Assembly: GCA_900290295.1 (NCBI GenBank)
Contig: OMSW01000270.1
Location: forward strand, 18,868 to 59,483
DNA length: 40,616 bases
Origin: Burkholderiales bacterium
GTDB lineage: Bacteria > Pseudomonadota > Gammaproteobacteria > Burkholderiales > Burkholderiaceae_F
Direction: 5' to 3'
The notes beneath the pieces were generated by a model. That model saw only the letters and a program-made list of their open reading frames with translations, was not told the DNA's origin and did no database searches. The position numbers and the translations under genes are program-made. Positions within the stretch are counted from its first letter, which is position 1, and each line of letters starts with the position of its first letter. This document shows, piece after piece, positions 38,764 to 40,616 of the stretch.

Positions 38764-38895
38764 GACGGCCTCGCATTTCCCAACTATCGGGCGTCGGCGA
38801 GTAGCATTTGGGGAGCGTACTGAGCAAGATGGAGGGCGTCAATTCGTCGGTGACGGGGCCGGGATGAAGCTCGATGCCCCGCGGGGGGAGACAAA

Positions 38896-39312
38896 ATGGC
38901 ATTGACGAACATTGATGGTGGTTGTCTGTGCGGATCGGTTCGGTACCGCATACAGGGTGCCGCGATCAACAGCATGATCTGCCATTGCCGGACCTGCCGG
39001 CGCGCGGCAGCGGCGCCCGTTGTTGCTTGGGTCACGTTCCCGATTGAGCGCTTCCGTTTCGTGAAGGGTGAGGTCACGGAATACTCGTCCTCGGCACCCG
39101 TGCGACGAACGTTCTGCGCATGCTGCGGAACTCCGCTGACATACACGCACGCCGACGCGCCGCAATTCGTCGATATCACGACATGCAGTCTCGACGATCC
39201 AGATTCGTTTCCTCCTACACATCATTCATGGCTGCGCCATGATGTCGGGTGGTTGAAATTCGCAGACGGCTTGCCGCAGTTTCCTGAATCACGCAATGAT
39301 CGCACGGTCTAA
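38896..39312 (+). CDS. GFA (CENP-V/Gfa-type, Zn-binding) family protein
   Basis: GGCLCGSVRYRIQG...CHCRTCRRAAAAPVVAWVTFP...RRTFCACCGTPLTY: canonical GFA cysteine pattern. Confidence 0.94.
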   Translation: MALTNIDGGCLCGSVRYRIQGAAINSMICHCRTCRRAAAAPVVAWVTFPIERFRFVKGEVTEYSSSAPVRRTFCACCGTPLTYTHADAPQFVDITTCSLDDPDSFPPTHHSWLRHDVGWLKFADGLPQFPESRNDRTV

Positions 39313-39318
39313 ATGCAA

Positions 39319-39386
39319 GATCTTGGTTGTCATGGATGAGGCGCCAAGATCGCCCACCTACGAGCGGCCGGCAAAGCCCTTGCCGG
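39319..39386. terminator. Two successive inverted repeats between convergent genes, putative terminator region
   Basis: GATCTTGG...CCAAGATC (39319-39351) and CCGGCAA-AGCCC-TTGCCGG (39368-39386). Confidence 0.4.
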
Positions 39387-39426
39387 AACAACGTGACATT
39401 GATGCGGCGTGCGTCCAGGTCTGTTT

Positions 39427-40014
39427 CTAGTGGGCGAGATCCTTGGCGTTCTTTGCCAGTTCGTCGAGCGGCTTAATGCCCTGACAGTCCGGGCCGAGAT
39501 ACTTCATCTGTGACTCGTTTCGCATTGTGTGCTGCCCCCGAGCATCGGTCACGGTCATATCCACGCTGTTGGTCACCATGTCGCTGCCAATGGTGCTTTC
39601 GCCCTTGCCAACGGAGGTGCCGCCGTTGGCGGTGCAATTGAACTCGAAACTGATTTTGTTGCCACTACGGCTCACCTTGGCCGGTTCGCAAAGGCCTTTC
39701 GGATCCACCACCGGCCTGTCCCTGGCCGCCATCGCGGCGCTGATGCATACGCGCGTGCCTCCCGTTGCGGTACTCTGAACGGGTTGGCCCTGGCCGCCCA
39801 TCATGGCCTCCAATCGCTTGCGCTGCTCCGGAGACATATTGGCCATCGCCTGCTGCAATTTGGTCTGGGCCGCGGTCATCTGGGCAGTCACGTCATGGCC
39901 GTCCATGACCTGGCGGACCACATTGATTTCCCACAGTCCCGGGTTCATGCCGGGACTCTGCGCAAAGGCCGTAGTGCTCAGGACGATAAGGATTGCCGCA
40001 GCGGATTTCTTCAC
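39427..40014 (-). CDS. DUF3617-type secreted/periplasmic protein
   Basis: GTG start: VKKSAAAILIVLSTTAFAQSPGMNPGLWEINVVRQVMDG...RVCISAAMAARDR...GLCEPAKVSRSGNKISFEFNCTANGGTSVGKGESTIGSDMVTNSVDM: signal peptide plus PGLWE and paired Cys typical of DUF3617. Confidence 0.85.
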   Translation of the reverse strand: MKKSAAAILIVLSTTAFAQSPGMNPGLWEINVVRQVMDGHDVTAQMTAAQTKLQQAMANMSPEQRKRLEAMMGGQGQPVQSTATGGTRVCISAAMAARDRPVVDPKGLCEPAKVSRSGNKISFEFNCTANGGTSVGKGESTIGSDMVTNSVDMTVTDARGQHTMRNESQMKYLGPDCQGIKPLDELAKNAKDLAH

Positions 40015-40146
40015 ACTTGCCTTCCGGGTTCGTTGGGTGGATTTGAGATGCGAATTCGCTGCGAGACTAGCAGTTGCTTTAAATGGCCACAAGGCTGGCT
40101 GACAAGCAGCTAGTCGCATCTGGCGCGTCGGCCGGAGACGATCTTG

Positions 40147-40434
40147 TTACTTGATCCTCAGCCTTTCCACCGCTGCCCGCAATCGCGGTGCGGCGTTGCG
40201 CTCGAATAGATCGTACTCGTTCAAGAATTCCTCCTTCGTCAGTACCACCGTTTCTTCGCCTGCCCTGCCCGTCATCTTCACCGTGTGACTCGTGCGGATG
40301 AGCGCCATTGATCCATTGTCGATCTCGATCGTGAGAGCATCATGCGCGATCTGTCGGCCAAGTTCGCACACCCACGATCTGATTGCGACAACCCTGTCGG
40401 CGTAGCCGGTACGTGCTGTTTCCACCCAGTACAT
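40147..40434 (-). CDS. Hypothetical protein
   Basis: MYWVETARTGYADRVVAIRSWVCELGRQIAHDALTIEIDNGSMALIRTSHTVKMTGRAGEETVVLTKEEFLNEYDLFERNAAPRLRAAVERLRIK; composition protein-like, no family recognised. Confidence 0.5.
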   Translation of the reverse strand: MYWVETARTGYADRVVAIRSWVCELGRQIAHDALTIEIDNGSMALIRTSHTVKMTGRAGEETVVLTKEEFLNEYDLFERNAAPRLRAAVERLRIK

Positions 40435-40616
40435 CGCATCCCTTCCCTGTCCGCGTAGCATCCGCACGCCGTGGTGAAAACCATTCGATCGCAGATTTCT
40501 CCGGAGGTTCCATCAAGCAACGCGATCTGTGCACGGCTTGCAATCATACGTTGCGCATTCGTCATCCGAACGGACTCACGTTTTCACTGCGCACGCACTT
40601 CGCGGGCCTACCGAAT

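Noticed and set aside
38877-38890. CCCCGCGGGG palindrome overlapping the GFA gene SD as a regulatory hairpin
   Set aside because: Palindrome lacks a loop; the G-run is sufficiently explained as the Shine-Dalgarno sequence.

Overview
High-GC proteobacterial chromosomal window (beta/gamma-proteobacterial in character), densely coding, with no phage, IS or CRISPR features seen. From left to right: the 5' part of a NodT-type efflux outer-membrane lipoprotein gene (cut by the window edge) behind a perfect 12-bp inverted repeat; a hypothetical gene; dctA and tRNA-Lys(CUU); glpD; a TPR/glycine-rich membrane protein; a divergent five-gene histidine-utilisation locus (hutUH / hutIGF); a chrA-type transporter; a DUF255/YyaL-type thioredoxin-domain protein; a cupin gene with a disordered 5' end; modBC without modA; then a run of stress and anaerobic-survival-type genes (Hsp20, phosphoribosyltransferase, Lon-like protease with a degenerate P-loop, a stress-protein-like partner, PolX, a solitary divergent GroEL, a small conserved protein, a CBS-pair protein, a PaaK-like ligase, ackA and a maoC-pta fusion). 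Divergent from maoC-pta is a Tat-exported PaoABC-like molybdenum aldehyde oxidoreductase operon followed by two nitroreductase-family genes, the first with its own Tat-like signal. The window ends with GNAT, GFA and DUF3617 genes plus a hypothetical. Most individual genes belong to known families. The most interesting points are (i) the stress/low-oxygen gene block, with a perfect TTGA-N6-TCAA FNR-type box in the maoC-pta/pao divergent promoter region, (ii) the Lon-like protease with a non-canonical Walker A, (iii) the periplasmic Mo-oxidoreductase plus exported nitroreductase arrangement, and (iv) a cupin gene that appears spliced to an out-of-frame glycosyltransferase-like N-terminus. All family calls come from reading the translations; no database search was run.
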